Shown in pieces: positions 35,526 through 35,872 of a stretch of 35,872 nucleotides of DNA. The position numbers were made by a program, and so were the translations under genes. Source of the DNA: Pseudomonadales bacterium (GTDB lineage: Bacteria; Pseudomonadota; Gammaproteobacteria; Pseudomonadales; JANQJO01); NCBI GenBank assembly GCA_028281605.1, contig JANQJO010000035.1:1-35872 (forward strand). Direction: 5' to 3'. How positions within the stretch are numbered: position 1 is the stretch's first letter; every line of letters starts with the position of its first letter. The notes under the pieces were generated by a model. It saw only the letters and a list, made by a program, of their open reading frames with translations, was not told where the DNA came from and ran no database searches.

Positions 35526-35872
35526 TTGATCTTCCTCTCACCTTAACAGACACTCTTCGATACTCTCAACAAATCTTAAAATCTGACAACAATTTAAATT
35601 GACAGGATGTCCATATCTCTAATACATTTACCCTGATCTATTCTACATAAGGAACGAGCACGCTCCCTAGCAAATTTAAAAATAAACTACAAACACGATA
35701 ATAAGCTTCAGCCTTAACATTCTTGTGTAATAGCTCAAATTTAATCTGACAATTAAGTTTCCCTATTTCACTGATAGACGTTATCCGCATCCTGCACAAG
35801 CGCATGGATTATAAACGGCACCTATAGAAAGGGATTGCGTATAGTCAGATTATCTTCAATCAAAAATCCGTC
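35526..35872. other. Terminal 347 bp without a clear gene
   Basis: No recognised gene. A 55-codon minus-strand frame at 35638-35805 (including NCQIKFELLHKNVKAEAYYR) is open but has only a weak upstream AGGTG at a long distance. It is too short to judge. The remainder is A+T rich with no RNA gene recognised. Confidence 0.3.

Overview
The window looks like chromosome from a gammaproteobacterium with moderately low G+C. The evidence is gene content: an Mpl murein-recycling ligase, a Rep-type helicase, a CnoX/YbbN protein, a TIGR04211 SH3 protein, a DUF1249 (YqiB) protein next to CpdA, an RNase HI and a BepA-type M48 protease. The order thiC - DUF1249 - cpdA and the roughly 300-residue ArgB resemble Pseudomonas-like relatives. 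Genus cannot be decided. Three proteins with an F-box-like N-terminus and leucine-rich repeats, plus an isolated cytosolic domain of a type III secretion export gate, suggest a bacterium that lives with or inside a eukaryotic host. This is an inference.

Layout. 0-0.4 kb: a short tandem-repeat array and a gene remnant. 0.4-3.8 kb (minus): two glycosyltransferases and an O-antigen-ligase-like membrane protein, a surface polysaccharide cluster. 3.8-7.2 kb (minus): cpdA, a DUF1249 gene and thiC. 7.4-9.6 kb (plus): a lipoprotein-type M48 protease with TPRs and an SH3/coiled-coil membrane protein, closed by a 97-bp perfect-arm inverted repeat. 9.7-12.9 kb (minus): a small F-box/LRR-like gene, the standalone SctV/FlhA C-terminal domain and cnoX. 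13-15.9 kb: an accessory island with an ABC-type ATPase overlapping a putative PD-(D/E)XK nuclease, flanked by unexplained remnants. 15.9-18.9 kb (minus): a TIGR01777 oxidoreductase and rep. 19.2-19.8 kb (plus): a cold-shock protein with a long leader. 19.9-24.4 kb (minus): two paralogous F-box/LRR genes on either side of argB. 24.6-30.5 kb (plus): an Atm1-like ABC exporter, then a compact run of membrane protein, mpl, nnr and tsaE. 30.5-33.2 kb (minus): two unknown proteins, rnhA and a PEP-CTERM-like secreted protein. 33.5-33.9 kb: a 53-bp direct repeat pair. 33.9-35.5 kb (plus): a BepA-like protease followed by the second copy of the inverted-repeat element.

The housekeeping genes concern envelope synthesis and quality control (mpl, two M48 proteases, the glycan cluster), repair of metabolites and tRNA (nnr, tsaE), replication (rep, rnhA), thiamine and arginine synthesis, and cAMP turnover. 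The accessory layer has candidate host-directed F-box/LRR proteins, a candidate ATPase-nuclease defence pair, and small dispersed repeats. Short in-frame tandem duplications recur in several genes.
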